A stretch of 64,000 nt of DNA from Amanita rubescens. Lineage: Eukaryota > Basidiomycota > Agaricomycetes > Agaricales > Amanitaceae. Position 1 is the stretch's first letter. Every line of letters starts with the position of its first letter. Shown here piece after piece: positions 1 through 11,499 of the stretch. The position numbers and the translations under genes were made by a program. The notes below the pieces were generated by a model that was not told the origin of the DNA, made no database searches, and saw nothing but the letters and a program-made list of their open reading frames with translations. Where the stretch lies: positions 1 through 64,000 of the forward strand of contig WION01000207.1 of NCBI GenBank assembly GCA_015039365.1. Reading direction: 5' to 3'.

Positions 1-908
1 GTAATCAAGGGAATAAAAGAAAAAGACTCGGATTTCAATATGACAACCTCGATCAATGCTGGGAATAGGAAAGGACGAATATACGGACCAGCGAAATCGG
101 AAATCCCGAGAAAGGGTAATTAAATCAAACCACGACGTATCAACAGCAGGACACCCAGGAGTCGCAAAAACTCTGGAATTAACCACAAGAGGGTTCTGGT
201 GGCCAAACACTGAAACGGGACATTGAAACATACATCAAAGCATGTCATCAATGCCAAATCAATAACCCGATAGACAACCCGGGCAGCGCCATTACAACCG
301 AATGAAATTCCATCGGAACCATGGGCAGTAATCAGCGTAGACCTTATCGGACCATTGGTGCTGTCGAAAGGAAAAGATATGATCCTGGTGATAGTCGATC
401 GATTCTCGAAAAAGGCTTACTTTATTCCGTGTAATACGACGATAACATCGCAAGGAGTAGCAAACCTCTACCGGGAACATATATTTAAAGAACAAGGACT
501 ACCAAAAAAAGTTATATCGGATAGGGGGACGCAATTCGTATCCGGATTTATGAAAGGGCTATACCAAACATTGGAATAGAAAGCAAACCCTTCAAACGGC
601 GTATCATCCACAAACGGACGGACAAACGGAACGAGTAAATCAAGAACTGGAAGAATACCTGCAGATGTATGTAAACGAAAAACAAGACGACTGGACGGAT
701 TGGCTCCCCATAGCCCAATTCTGCCATAATGACCGACGACATTCAGCGACAGGGTTTTCCCCTTTCATGATTCACAACCGGGAGAAATCCATTTAAAGGA
801 ACGGAAGGCAAACGGAAACGACAAACCACTCGGCCGCGGAATATATCAAAAAGTTCAAAGAAACGTGGAAAACGGTGAAGGCGAACTTGGAACAAGCCGC
901 CGATAAGG
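1..908 (+). pseudogene. Ty3/gypsy integrase, frameshifted remnant
   Basis: This is the integrase part of a gypsy polyprotein, which would insert the cDNA copy into chromosomes. Near 125-265 a decayed HHCC zinc-binding segment is visible, ending in a CHQCQ motif. The catalytic core follows: DLIGPL near 341-358, VIVDRFSKKAYF near 388-423, then SDRGTQFVSGF near 517-548, and YHPQTDGQTERVNQEL around 601-650 in another frame. The changes of frame near 573 and 592 and the stop near 795 show that the gene is dead. RNase H and reverse transcriptase would lie upstream, outside the window. Assignment to gypsy integrase is secure. The exact frameshift positions are approximate. Confidence 0.9.
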
Positions 909-1622
909 ATGAAAAAACAACACGACAAACATGTCAAACCATCCCGACGGTATCAACCAGGAGATCGAGTATATCTAGATTCGTCCAAAATCAAAACAAC
1001 CAGGACATCAAAGAAGCTCGATGCAAAGTTCCATGGACCATTCAAGGTAATTTCCGAAGTAGGAAAATCAGCGTATAAACTGGAACTACCACCGACATGG
1101 GGAATACACGACGTCTTCCATGAATCAAAACTTAAACCAGTTTACGAACCACAATTCCCGGCGCAGCAGGAAAACGAACCACGACCGCCACCGGAAATTA
1201 TTAATAGACGTGAAGAATACGAAGTGGAAGCCGTGAAAGGGGTAAGAAAAACGAGGCAAGGGAAACATTACCTGGTGAAATGGAAAGGATTACCCGAAGA
1301 AGAAAACACCTGGGAACCCGAGGAACACATGGAAAACGCGAAGAAGGCAATCAAAGACTATTATAAAAAGAATCCTTCAGCGTTACGACAAAACAAACCC
1401 CTTCCCCTCCTTCCCCCATCATCCTTGTCTCCAACCCCCTCTGGACCGCCGACGCCAACACCCCCGCACCTCCTCCCTCTCTATGTTCCACACCCGCGGT
1501 TGTATGGATGGAATGACAACGCCTTCGACGAAGAGTACCGACGAAAACTCGAACGTAACTGGCAACGCTGGAAGAGCGCACGCGAAGAAGCGAATTCGTC
1601 ACAAGGACCCACACCAGTTTAA
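909..1622 (+). CDS. Gypsy integrase C-terminal region with chromodomain (open 3' frame of a dead pol)
   Basis: This open stretch of 237 codons continues the pol gene above. The first 100 residues are the integrase C-terminal region (QPGDRVYLDSSKI, KFHGPFKVISEVGKSAYKLELP, then WGIHDVFHESKLKPV). A chromodomain follows at about residues 100-150, with EYEVEAVKGVRKTRQGKHYLVKWKG and ENTWEPEEHM carrying the aromatic residues expected of a methyl-lysine-binding fold. In this clade the chromodomain steers integration towards heterochromatin. The tail is proline-rich, with PPSSLSPTPSGPPTPTPP-like sequence, and ends shortly before the LTR. The frame is open, but its upstream part is broken, so it is unlikely to be expressed as a working polyprotein. 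Confidence 0.88.
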   Translation: MKKQHDKHVKPSRRYQPGDRVYLDSSKIKTTRTSKKLDAKFHGPFKVISEVGKSAYKLELPPTWGIHDVFHESKLKPVYEPQFPAQQENEPRPPPEIINRREEYEVEAVKGVRKTRQGKHYLVKWKGLPEEENTWEPEEHMENAKKAIKDYYKKNPSALRQNKPLPLLPPSSLSPTPSGPPTPTPPHLLPLYVPHPRLYGWNDNAFDEEYRRKLERNWQRWKSAREEANSSQGPTPV

Positions 1623-1960
1623 AGTGGTTGATGCCTGTAGCAACAAGATCCGATACGAACAGGGAGAGAAAAAGATAGAAACAACGAGGAATCGGGAGAG
1701 GACGCACCTAGGCAAGATCATGGGTGACGCCTTAAACAAGGAATCGCGAGATGTCAACGAACATTCGGCAAACCCTGGAGACGGACCCCTACGTGGAAAG
1801 TCGAAAGGCCTAGCCTTAGCGTTTGATAGTAACCTCCCGTCGGCATTGGACGCAGGTCTGGTAACGGGTAAAGACGAAGGAGCATCAGGAAGAACGTGAG
1901 TGCCAATTGTCATGTCATCGAATTTTTGGATCTCTTCCAGTTCGTCTGGAATCCGAACCT

Positions 1961-1974
1961 TGAAACGGAGGCTA
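1961..1974 (+). other. Polypurine tract of the gypsy element
   Basis: The purine-rich GAAACGGAGG sequence lies directly before the TGTCAAG start of the LTR, which is where plus-strand priming occurs in LTR elements. Its position fixes the element's orientation as plus. Confidence 0.6.
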
Positions 1975-2300
1975 TGTCAAGCCCCTGTTTTACTCCTTGA
2001 TACACCGCATGCTTCGTGCATGTACTGACTCATGTACCCTATGCCCTATGACGTAGTATGACCTATACCCTGTACCCTATGACTCAGACCCTATGCCCTA
2101 TGTAGTATATAAGTAACGTATATTGTAGTAGATACTCTAAGCAACAAGCTAGTCTTTCCTTGGACAGCTCGGAGCTCCTCCCCTTTGCTTTGCCCTGAAC
2201 CTTGACGGTTCTTGTATTCGCCCTCGCTGCTTGACACGGTCAGCAGTAACTATTGAGCGATTGAGTCTTGTGTTGTGTAGCCTGTCTAAGGCTCATGACA
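1975..2300 (+). repeat. 3' LTR of the chromodomain gypsy element (326 bp)
   Basis: It starts TGTCAAGCCC and ends GGCTCATGACA, giving the short inverted ends TGTCA/TGACA. A TATA box (TATATAAG) lies near 2107. The U3 part carries a degenerate CCTATGACC/CCTATGCCC repeat at about 2035-2100. The matching 5' LTR lies outside the window. Confidence 0.85.
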
Positions 2301-2346
2301 CCGGTAACCTACGGGCCGGTTCTCCGGAAGTTCGATAGTTATCTTG

Positions 2347-4619
2347 AGGTCTTTACCTTCCCCCACGCGTTCCTTGTAGACTCCTGAGGACTCCTGGCTC
2401 ACTCCCGGGAATTCCCGGGAATTCCTGGGACTCCAGAGGGACTCCCACCTCCCTGGAAGACCCCTCATCCCAGCCAAAATGTACCGGGAGTGAGCTGGGA
2501 CTCCTGGTAGACTCCTGGTAGACTCCCGGGACTCCTCTGGACTCCCTGTATGAGGAGTCCACAAGGAGTGTAAGGACTCCTTGTTTCATTCCTGTTTATG
2601 TGGTCATGTGACATGACCAGTTGGTCTGTGCGCAGGCCCACAGGTATATAAGGAGGGGGCATCTGGCACATATCCCCCAGCACCCCCTCGGGAAAAGGGG
2701 GGGTAGTGGAGATAAGATTAGATAGATAGATAGATGATAGGCAGCTTAAGTAATATGATGGCCTAGATAAGATAAGATAAAATATAACAAAATTAAAATT
2801 TCCTTTTATAGAAGTGTGACATTATGTAATATGTGACTGTGACAAAAAAGATGCGCCTAGCTTTTGTGATTCAGAATATGCAACAATCATAATGCCAAAT
2901 AAAGTCAAACATGAGATATTTGCAAAATACATTTTCAAACATAGCTTTGAAAAAAATCAAAAAAATCAAAAAAATTCTCAAAAATCCCAAAAAATCATGT
3001 GATCACATCTGTGCAAGAATTGCAGTGCCAAATGCTGCCAAACTCAAGATACTTGCAAAGTACTGTTTTGAACACCAGTCTTTTGAACCTGATCTGATTT
3101 TCTGATTGCCTGACTTGTGCTGGAACACTGGTTGTCTGATGGTGATGGTCTGACAGTGTCTGAAACACTGGTTGTCTGTTGTCTGATATTAACTGATGAC
3201 ATCTGATTGTCAGACAATCAAACAACCAGTTCCAAGGCTGAATGAAATGATGCTCCATCTTATAATGGAGCTGAGCCCTGTGATGTTTTGTAACACAACT
3301 TTAAGATGGCAGCAATTTCCATGTACAAACACCATGCACATAACAAAGATGATCAGGAAGGAATCAGACACCATCAGATGTCAGATTTTTGGCATGTTTT
3401 CTGATGCTACTCCAAACCATTGCACATTGAAGTCACTGCAACTGACTTCCAGCACTTCCAGTCACTCATAGCCACCAGCAACCCCAACTTCCTAAAACTG
3501 ACCAAACTTGATCATCACCAGACACCCCTCCTAAATTGACTTTGCAGGTGGTCACACATGGAGTGGCAAAACCAAAAGACAAACAGACTTTTTGCATTCA
3601 CATTTTAGCTTATTTAGTTTGGCATCATAATTCTTGCATGTCCTTGATCACATGGGACATTTTCAAGATTATTTTCAGACTTTACAATTTCCTCACACTC
3701 ACATCTGAAAAGGTCTTTTGCAAACATTTCAAGTACTCGGCATTATTTGGTCTTACAATAAGTCCTATATGACCTGGATCATATGAATTTTCAGGATTTT
3801 ATTGCAAGTATAAACATTGCCAAACAACATGCATGCCCACCTGAAATTTGAAAAAAGCAGCATGAAATTGCACATGAGTGTAAAGTACTGGTGATGTCAG
3901 TCTTACTTACATAGGATGCAATAGGAATGGCTGGGAATGAGTAGGAATCCTGATGGATTAAGTTTCAATGAAGATATGACTCAGTTACATGTGTGCCTTC
4001 AATACACAGGCATGTGAACATTGAATGCCTTACTAGGTGGTTATGAGCAAATACTGAAAAGGATGATTAGCAGCAATTTTAACTGGTTCCTGCATATTAC
4101 ATCAACAAACAATCAGAGCAGGAAAAAAGTGGGCCACAGGTGGATGGTGATGATGATAGTGGTGGTGATGGTGTTGGTATTGATTGGCGCAGATGATGTT
4201 TTTAAATGGTTTGCACTAAGTTATTTAGATTCACTGTTATGTAGCATTGTAGTGCAACAGATTTCTGTTGCCATTGTTACAGTAATGACAAGTGAGCAGG
4301 GAGTGAGCAGGACTCCACAGGGACTCCTGTCCAGTCCTTGCAATTTTACTTACTACTTTTTTGCTTTGAACCAGGAGTGAGCAGGACTCCACAGGGACTC
4401 CTGGTCCACTCCTTGTGGGATGACTCCTGGCATTTTTTGCTTTTTTGCAGTCAATGAGGAGTGAACAGGGAGTGAACAAGGAGTCCACAAGGAGTCCTTG
4501 TCCACTCCTGGCATTTTATGTCAATTTATCAGGAGTCTACAGGGAGTCCTGAGGAGTCCTGAGGAGTCCGGGAGTCCACAAGGAGTCCACAAGGACACGT
4601 GGGGGAGGGTAAAGTGTTG
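2347..4619. mobile_element. Non-autonomous TIR element 'a' with GGACTCC subterminal repeats
   Basis: The ends are inverted: CTTTACCTTCCCCCACG at 2351 and CGTG(G)5AGGGTAAAG ending at 4614. Inside both ends the DNA is a dense array of GACTCC/GGAGTCC words (2385-2585 and 4290-4595), facing opposite ways. The 9-mer GTTATCTTG occurs just outside at 2338-2346 and 4620-4628 and may be a target duplication. A duplication of 9 bp with long TIRs would fit Mutator-like elements. No transposase frame is present. The interior holds a TATA promoter block (2588-2700) and an AATATCT module shared with other elements in this window. Superfamily is not certain. Confidence 0.75.
2588..2700 (+). promoter_or_regulatory. 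TATA promoter block of element a
   Basis: The E-box-like palindrome GTCATGTGACATGAC is followed by GGTCTGTGCGCAGG and GGTATATAAGGAGGG (2643-2657), then a C-rich stretch. The same order of blocks occurs in element c (21150-21260) and, inverted, in element a' (54930-55040). Conservation between otherwise different elements suggests a working RNA polymerase II promoter. The transcript and its start are inferred, not seen. Confidence 0.6.
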
Positions 4620-4628
4620 GTTATCTTG

Positions 4629-5599
4629 TATTTCACCAACGAGGTAATACTCGGGTATCGTTTTGATAAGTTCGACTTAATTGTTATGATCACGTCGATC
4701 TCCACCTACGATGTGTCCACGCTAAGAGCGCTTGACAAAGTAGACTAAGTCCAACGGACAAGTCAAACAATAGGTGAACGAATAAGCTAAGTGATAAGAC
4801 GACTAGGAGGAGTCTTATCCTTGAGAGCGATAATGAACGGAGTAGAAACAACGTTCTTTAGGCGAGATGAGGTGATATTGATAAAGACAGTTAAGTCGAA
4901 CTTAAGGTTCGACGTTACAGTACATCGGTTTATATACATGTACAGAAACACAGCCATATCGTAAGTAGAACAAAGGCGATAGCAAGTATAGGTAAAACAG
5001 GAGGCATAGGGGATGGTACGCGTATGAACAAGGGGTTGGGCATAGGGTAAACGGAATGGGGATCGATAAGGGAACGAGGTGGTCCGTTTGATGAACATAA
5101 TGGGGATGTGACGAAGGGGTAGGCATATACGAAAAAGTAAGCATGTCCGACGTGTCATGTAATCATAATGTAGGAGTCCGTACCGTGTTTGTAACACCAA
5201 ACCCTCCATGAAGGGTGAGGGGTTGCCCATACCCCTGCCATTCTCTAGCTTCCAGACGCATTTGTAACAAAGAGCGAGCTCACATGCGACTTGCAGACCA
5301 TCTTCTCCGAGAAAAAGTGGGTGCGATTCAAGAGTGGCGATAAGTTTGAGCAGGTACAGGGCCACTGGTGTGAAGTCTGCAAGTCAGTTTGTTGTTAAAA
5401 CCTCAAAATTGGTACTTACCTATTCACAATTCCCAGAAACGACAAACGTTTTGTTAAAGAGAAAGGTCTGCATCATACTTTTTTCACGGGGTCCAACTCC
5501 AGCTGCTGTGTGCATATCCACTGTCATTTTGATATATATGTTTAAAAACAAAATACAAGGAGGAAGGAATCATACTCAAAGATTGATGTATTCCCCGTG
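4629..5599. other. No recognisable gene; possible old LTR
   Basis: A 192-codon open frame on the minus strand (4787-5365) has no family features I recognise, and its composition looks like chance. The stretch from TGTTGG at 4615 to TTTGTAACA near 5201 has TG...CA ends on either strand, so it could be a decayed LTR, but no flanking duplication supports this. Confidence 0.35.
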
Positions 5600-8209
5600 A
5601 ACTTTGGAAAAAGATGTTGAAGGCAGAATCAGCAGGCAGCAGACAACTCTTGATAATGTCTTGGAGGTGGTAAAGGCTCCAAACGAATTCTCCAAGGACG
5701 CCATTTTGCATACTGTGGCACAGCTCGTGGCTTGCAATGACCAGGTATGAGTAGCAACAGTTGAAGGAATTGGAATACTGACAGTTGTTGAAGGCACTGG
5801 CGTTCATGGGCAAAGCTGTGTTCAGGAACTGTTTGATCACAATGCAACCCAAAACAAGACCAAAGGAGTTACCTAGTCGGCACGATGTTATCATCTATCT
5901 CCATAACGCATACATCATATGTTCATGGACCAAATCAGGACAGCATTTCAGGTAAGTCACTGATTTGAATCTTGACCACTCTCCACATATCTTATTGCTT
6001 GCTAGGACGTGCCAGGCCAAATAAATATCTGTCACAGCTGATGCATGGACTGCCGACACAACGAGGGCACACTTCTTTGGTATGACTGGACATTGGATTG
6101 AAGTGAACGATGGCAGCTGGAAGCTCTGATCCTCTGTCATTGGCTTCAAGGCAATCTTGGGCGATCACTCCAGTTATAACCTTGCCCACTATTCCATTTC
6201 AATTTGCCAGTGTGCTGGGATTATGAGCGACAAAAGCTCAAAGGTCTGTAATCATATCATCTCACGATGATCAGATCTCAACTGCTGTGATTAGTTGGGC
6301 CGTGTGACCGCTGATAACGCCTCCAACAACCTGACAATGTGCGAGAAAGTCAGTGATATCCATCAGAAGCATGGGATACTTTGGAATCACAAGCAAAACC
6401 AGCTACCGTGAGTCGTTTTCATTATTTAACAAGTTACAACCTTATTCCTGTCCCAGGTGTCTTGAACATGTCATCAATTTAGCTACTGTTGCTGTCATGA
6501 GTTCTATTACGAAGATTGCAGCCATTGAAAGCACACAAGCTATCTGGGAATTCAACCCGACCCTTACTGATAATCGCCTGCTTGGAGGATCATTGGATGT
6601 GATTGCAGCAATACGGACAATTGCAATCAAGGTAAGTGGCACATAAGATCTCAAATCTGATCATATCAAATCAATATCCCAGATCCGTGCATCCGGACAA
6701 TGTATTGAATACTTTGAGCAACTCCAGGCCAGCTGCAAGATGCCAGCTCCATTCAAGAAGCTAGAAGTTCATAACAATACACAATGGGGTACAGCCTATG
6801 TATGGCATGGTTAAGCGCACACTTGAACTTTGTCAGGTATCACCTCATTTTTTTTCCTGCTACTCAATGTCTCAATAAATTGATAGATCATCATTACAGC
6901 CCATCAGTCTATTCCTCGCGGCCGCAGATGATCTTTTTGGTCCAATCACCACCATTTGCACAAACAGGAGGATTGACAAAAAGATTCCCTGGTCAGCCTT
7001 CCGGCTATCCAAAAGTGATTGGGCTTGTGTTGAAGACGTTCGACTGATTTTGAAGGTCAGTTAATTATGTCATTTCTTTTGTAATACTGATACTATAATT
7101 TTAATCTAGGATGCTCGTAATGTCCAACACAAATTCGCATCAGAGAATGTCCCCACTCTCTACAATGTTTTACTGGCTGTTGAAGAACTTCTGACTGCAT
7201 GGGAAACCAAGATCTCCAATCGCCACTACACCATCTATGTAAAGGCTTTGGAAGCAGGCGTTGACAAGCTCCGGGGTTATTACAGCTGATTTGATCTAAA
7301 GCCGGTGATTCTCATTAATTTAGGTATGTTATTCCCGAGATAACAAGTCTCAATCATTCTGAAAATAGGGTAGCCCTCCACCCGTATTTCAAACTCGATT
7401 GGATTGCACTCAACTGGGGAGGCTCAAAGGAACAGGAAGATGAACGTGCTAAGGGCAATCAATTTGAATGTGAAGAATTGGAAGGATGAAGCGAGGAAGG
7501 TACTTGAAGACCTGGTAAGCCTTAGTAGTACTCATTAATTTGGTATCATGTTAACATGCTATCAAGATGGTGCAATACTGGGAAATGCGCCCATGTCCAT
7601 CAACCACTGCTGATAAGTCCAAGACTGACAACGTGCCACCCTCCCTTGTGAAACGTGGACAACTTCTGAAGGATTTCCACCGTCACCGTGAACACCTTGC
7701 TCTGCAGGACAAAACTCAGGAAGCTGAGGATTGGCAATCAGAGCTCTGGGTTTACTTGAAGGTTGTTGCAAAAGATGTATTGCCTGAAACAGATGTGGTA
7801 ATGTGGTGGCAGGTATGTCGCATTATACATGATCATTAGTACTCCTTATCTCACAATGACCCAGAACCATGCCACAGAGTACCTGACCCTTGCTTGCATT
7901 GTGCTCGACTACCTACCGTCCCAGGCTTCTTTGGTCCCATGTGAACGTCTTTTCTCAGCAACCAAACAAACAGCTATTGACTGGCATGCATGTCTCAGCG
8001 CCGAAAAATTTGAACAACTTGTACTCAAATTTGCCTGGCTTGGTGATATCCCCGACCTTGCAGCAGCAAATGAGGAAATTGAAGAAGAAGTTGATCTCAC
8101 ACAATACAATGAGTTATATCACAAAGATATTACTGAAGCAAACCTCAATATTGAATTGGAAATGGGTGAACATGGTGAACCTGAAGGTGACATATTCATG
8201 TTAGACTGA
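5600..8209 (+). pseudogene. hAT-superfamily transposase, intron-containing, decayed
   Basis: Exons separated by small introns (for example 5745-5793 and 5953-6005) encode a hAT transposase, the DDE enzyme that cuts and pastes hAT elements. The N-terminal part includes LPSRHDVIIYLHNAY. The catalytic start reads VTADAWTADTTRAHFFGMTG near 6036-6095, followed by a GFK..LGDHSSYNLA segment. The later helical region holds KLEVHNNTQWGTAY (about 6762-6800) and HPYFKLDWI near 7380. The C-terminal dimerisation domain lies at 7790-8055, with LACIVLDYLPSQASLVPCER and LFSATKQTAID, and an acidic tail ends at 8209. In-frame stops near 6025 and 6128 (TGA where R is expected) and lost splice sites make it inactive. 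A hAT assignment is secure. Confidence 0.9.
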
Positions 8210-8429
8210 CCGCCATTGGACATCCGATAGTATACTTGAAGTTAGATACCCCTTTTCTTGTACATTGTTGATCTGTGACCCGTCGTACTAGCATCTAGGT
8301 ATACAACTATAGTAATCACGCTCATTTACTAATTATCCATATCAGTAGTAGGCTCTCCTTTAGTACCGTCCTCTCCTTAGCTATGTACTAGCTTATTGTT
8401 TGAGTTATAATATACAATGTATCTTTCAT

Positions 8430-8653
8430 GGTCGGTTTGAGTCGGTTTAAACCAAGTATGAGCAGTTTGTGACCAGTCTTCTTGACTAAGACCAGTCAAA
8501 AGTCGGTAAAGAGTCAGTGACCGTGGTGACAAGACCGGTCACAGGCAGTTCCGTTCCGGCTCTCCTTCTTGCAGGAGAAGCTGTGACCGGTTACAGTCCG
8601 GTTTTTTGACCTTCAGGTAAAAAAACCAGACTTAGTCGGACTTTGATTCACTA
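8430..8653 (+). repeat. hAT terminal region with GACCGGTC-type subterminal repeats
   Basis: Downstream of the transposase, ACCGGTC/AGTCGG words recur in both orientations. The stretch ends GTCGGACTTTGATTCACTA at 8653, whose complement starts TAGTGAATCAAAG. TAGNG is the usual hAT end. The same terminus is seen at 29162 and 47998. The matching left end of this copy was not found. Confidence 0.7.
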
Positions 8654-9153
8654 GCTAAAATGTAACTTATGTAAGCTGTCTCAGCTCGGCTCCACAGCTA
8701 TATGACCCGAGCTGAGCTGTTACCAACACAAACCCCTCCCCATTGAATGCCTACTGCAAGCATTATTGTACTATAATCATTTACTGTAAGATAATACAAC
8801 CTTGTACTATAGGATAATGAAAACCCTCATGCAAATAAATGCAAGGGTCCACTGCTACCAGGGCAAGCCCAAGAAACAAGTAATGTGACAATGTGATGAC
8901 TCGCCTTGGAAATCACCATAGCTTAACAGCATTTCATCCAGTGAAAAAAAACTCCAGGGAAAACATTATAAGACCAAGTCTCTCTTTGTTTGGCCTCAGA
9001 ATCCCATCTGATGGGCAGTGGTGATCAATGACAATGGCCTCATGACAATCTCCATATTTTTCTGCACCAATCATCAACAGTGGCTTCGTTCTTCTGTGCC
9101 AATTACCAATGATGGCAATGGTGGCTTCCTTCTGTGCCAATCATCAATGGCAG
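8654..9153. other. No gene; small satellite-like repeat
   Basis: Nothing coding is evident. Around 9025-9155 the words TCTGTGCCAATCATCAATGG and close variants recur about three times at uneven spacing, with intervening TGGCTTCCTTCTG-like sequence. An imperfect palindrome built on CAGCTCGG/CCGAGCTG lies at 8681-8722. Confidence 0.5.
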
Positions 9154-9158
9154 CTTTC

Positions 9159-9888
9159 TGTTAAAAATGCACCAAGTGTTGTTGCAACTCACTACAACCT
9201 TCTGATACACTTAATACATACTTTAGATGTTCACAAATGCAGTCTATAACAGTTGATAGCAGTTATTGTTAAAAATGTGCTAAGTGTTGTTGCAACTGAC
9301 TACAAATGTTGTAGTAGTTGTCTAGCCCTCTGATAGACTTAATACACACTTTAGACGTTCACAAATGCGGTCTATAATAGTTGATAGCAGTTATATCAAG
9401 TCTATTCCAAGTGTAGGTACTGTAGCTCCCTACATGTAAGGAAACCTGGCCTGTTTGGTTCTATTTACTACCTATCCCATCAGGCGTGAGTTTAGGTGTC
9501 CACTATATTGCGTTTTGTCCACAGACACAACCACTACACCTATAAACTAACTCATTATACACAAAATAAAGAATATAGTATAGTAACACTAAATATAAAG
9601 GATTTGAGCAATATTTGATGTTTAATCACTCAATATTCAACAGTTATATCAAGTCTATATATAAGTGTAGGTACTGTAGTTCTCTGGAAACCTGGACTGT
9701 TTGGTTCTATTTACCACCTATCCCACCAGCCGTGAGTTTAGGTGTCCACTATATCACATTTTGTCCACAGACACAACTGCTACACCTACAAACTAACTTA
9801 TTATACACAAAACAAATAATATAGTATAGTAACACTAAATATGAAGGATTTGAGTGATATCTGATGTTTAATCACTCAATATTCAACA
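9159..9888 (+). repeat. Solo LTR (outer), interrupted by a second LTR of the same family
   Basis: It begins TGTTAAAAATGC and ends CAATATTCAACA, and is flanked by a perfect 5-bp duplication, CTTTC, at 9154-9158 and 9889-9893. No internal retrotransposon DNA remains, so the element recombined down to one LTR. The inner copy sits at 9267-9642. Confidence 0.9.
9267..9642 (+). repeat. Solo LTR (inner) nested in an LTR of the same family
   Basis: The same TGTTAAAAATG...CAATATTCAACA unit (376 bp) is flanked by the 5-bp duplication GTTAT (9262-9266 and 9643-9647). It entered the outer LTR about 108 bp after its start, so two independent insertions and two LTR-LTR deletions are recorded here. Confidence 0.9.
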
Positions 9889-9893
9889 CTTTC

Positions 9894-10590
9894 TTCTCCA
9901 TCACTCCACAATGGTAACACCACCATCACTGCACTGCTGCCCCAGCTCTCAAGATCTCAAGGAAGAAGGGCTTTTGCATTTAGAGGCACTGGTCAAATAA
10001 TTTGACATATCAGCCTCACCAGACAAAAGAGGACATTGGATATTTTTTGATCTCTTCTTATCAAAGGTAAAATTAAATTTTACACCTTAGGTTTCCACTG
10101 TGAGGTGTTACTTGGTGCTCTGATCAAGCAACTCCCTATGGATGATGAACTTGTTCTCAACCAGGACCTGGTCAATATCCACAAGGTAAGTTCAAATTTC
10201 ATTACTTAAGATGGTTGACTGTTTGATGCATTTCTATGGTGACCTAATATCAATGTCCAAGTTGTTATGCTGTCTGGCATGCTGGGAGATGCTGAATTTT
10301 TTGCATGGAAATGAACTTGATGCCCTTGTCATCAGGGGCTGTCACTCCACTATGCAATGCCATTACCACCATGGATGGAGTTCACCTTGTTAAATATAGA
10401 ATATATGTATAGAATGATTAACTACTGATAGACTACGGTCATCATTAATCATATTGCTCACATCATCCTTTATGTATGACATAGAGATGACATCATAATG
10501 ACATCATGATAGACTCATGATCACACCTTATGGTGTGCTTAGCACGCCATATCTTCCCATCTATACTATACACTTACACATATGTAGACA
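9894..10590. other. No gene seen
   Basis: No conserved coding frame is visible. The small open frame at 10211-10393 has no recognisable features. Short repeats around 10480-10540 (ATGACATCAT and similar) are the only notable structure. Confidence 0.5.
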
Positions 10591-10595
10591 CATAT

Positions 10596-10972
10596 TGTTA
10601 AAAATGCGCCAAGTGTAGTTACAACTCACTACAAATGTTGTAGTAGTTGTCTAGCCCTCTGATAGACTCAATACACGCTTTAGACGTTCACAAATGCGGT
10701 CTATAACAATTGATAGCAGTGATATTAAGTCTATATCCAAGTGTAGGTACTGTAGTTCCCTACATGTAAGGAAACCTGGCCTGTTTGGTTCTATTTACTA
10801 CCTATCCCATTAGGCGTGAGTTTAGGTGTCCACTATATTGTGTTTTGTCCACAGACACAACCGCTACACCTATAAACTAGCTCATTATACACAAAATAAA
10901 GAATGTAGTATTGTAACACTAAATATAAAGCATTTGAGCGATATCTGATGTTTAATCACTCAATATTCAACA
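10596..10972 (+). repeat. Solo LTR, third copy of the TGTTAAAAATG family (377 bp)
   Basis: Full-length copy with TGTTAAAAATGC and AATATTCAACA ends and a perfect 5-bp duplication, CATAT, at 10591-10595 and 10973-10977. Confidence 0.92.
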
Positions 10973-11229
10973 CATATTTGTTCTCTCTTAGTATATAAAC
11001 CTGTCCTGTATCGTAAAATAGGAGAATCCTTTCTCTTCCTCTTACTATCACTACTACACCAAAGGGTAGTGCTAAGACCATATCACAATAGGTAAGCTAT
11101 TGCACCTGCTCATGCTGTGGACACGCTCTCATGTAGACCTGTCTTCTTCATCACACCTTGGATCTGGACAATGCACCTTCCAACACTATCACAAAACTTG
11201 GAAATCTGGGCTGCTGTGATGCATGGCAG

Positions 11230-11427
11230 GTCCAAGGCTAGAGGTCAGATTTTTTTGGTTCTATCAGTTCAAACTGGAACTGAACCTGAACTGAACATGG
11301 AGAACTGGTTCTATTGGTTCTGTTCTGGTTCCAGTTCAGTTCCAGCAATCCCCAGTCAGTTCTGGTTCTGGTTCTGGCCAAGAGGCCATAGAACTGGACT
11401 GAACCGAACTTTGGCATTGCTAAAGTT
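11230..11427. repeat. Fragment with GGTTCTGG/AACTGAAC repeats
   Basis: The words GGTTCT, CAGTTC and AACTGAAC recur in both orientations in under 200 bp. The right edge, read in reverse, starts TAGCAATGCC, which is hAT-like. Flanking DNA on the right (11428-11510) matches the central loop of the foldback element near 18905-18985, so this is a fragment inside an older repeat. Confidence 0.55.
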
Positions 11428-11499
11428 GACATGTCAGGAAAAATGGGACATTTCACTTGATCTTGTCTAAGGATCCTCTGTTAAGACCCTCCCAATGTT

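Noticed and set aside
4615..5201. Possible LTR (TGTTGG...TGTAACA)
   Set aside because: No flanking 5-bp duplication, no second copy in the window and no primer site or polypurine tract.
4787..5365. 192-codon open frame on the minus strand
   Set aside because: No recognisable motif, and its sequence looks like translation of non-coding DNA. The hAT gene on the other strand begins shortly after.
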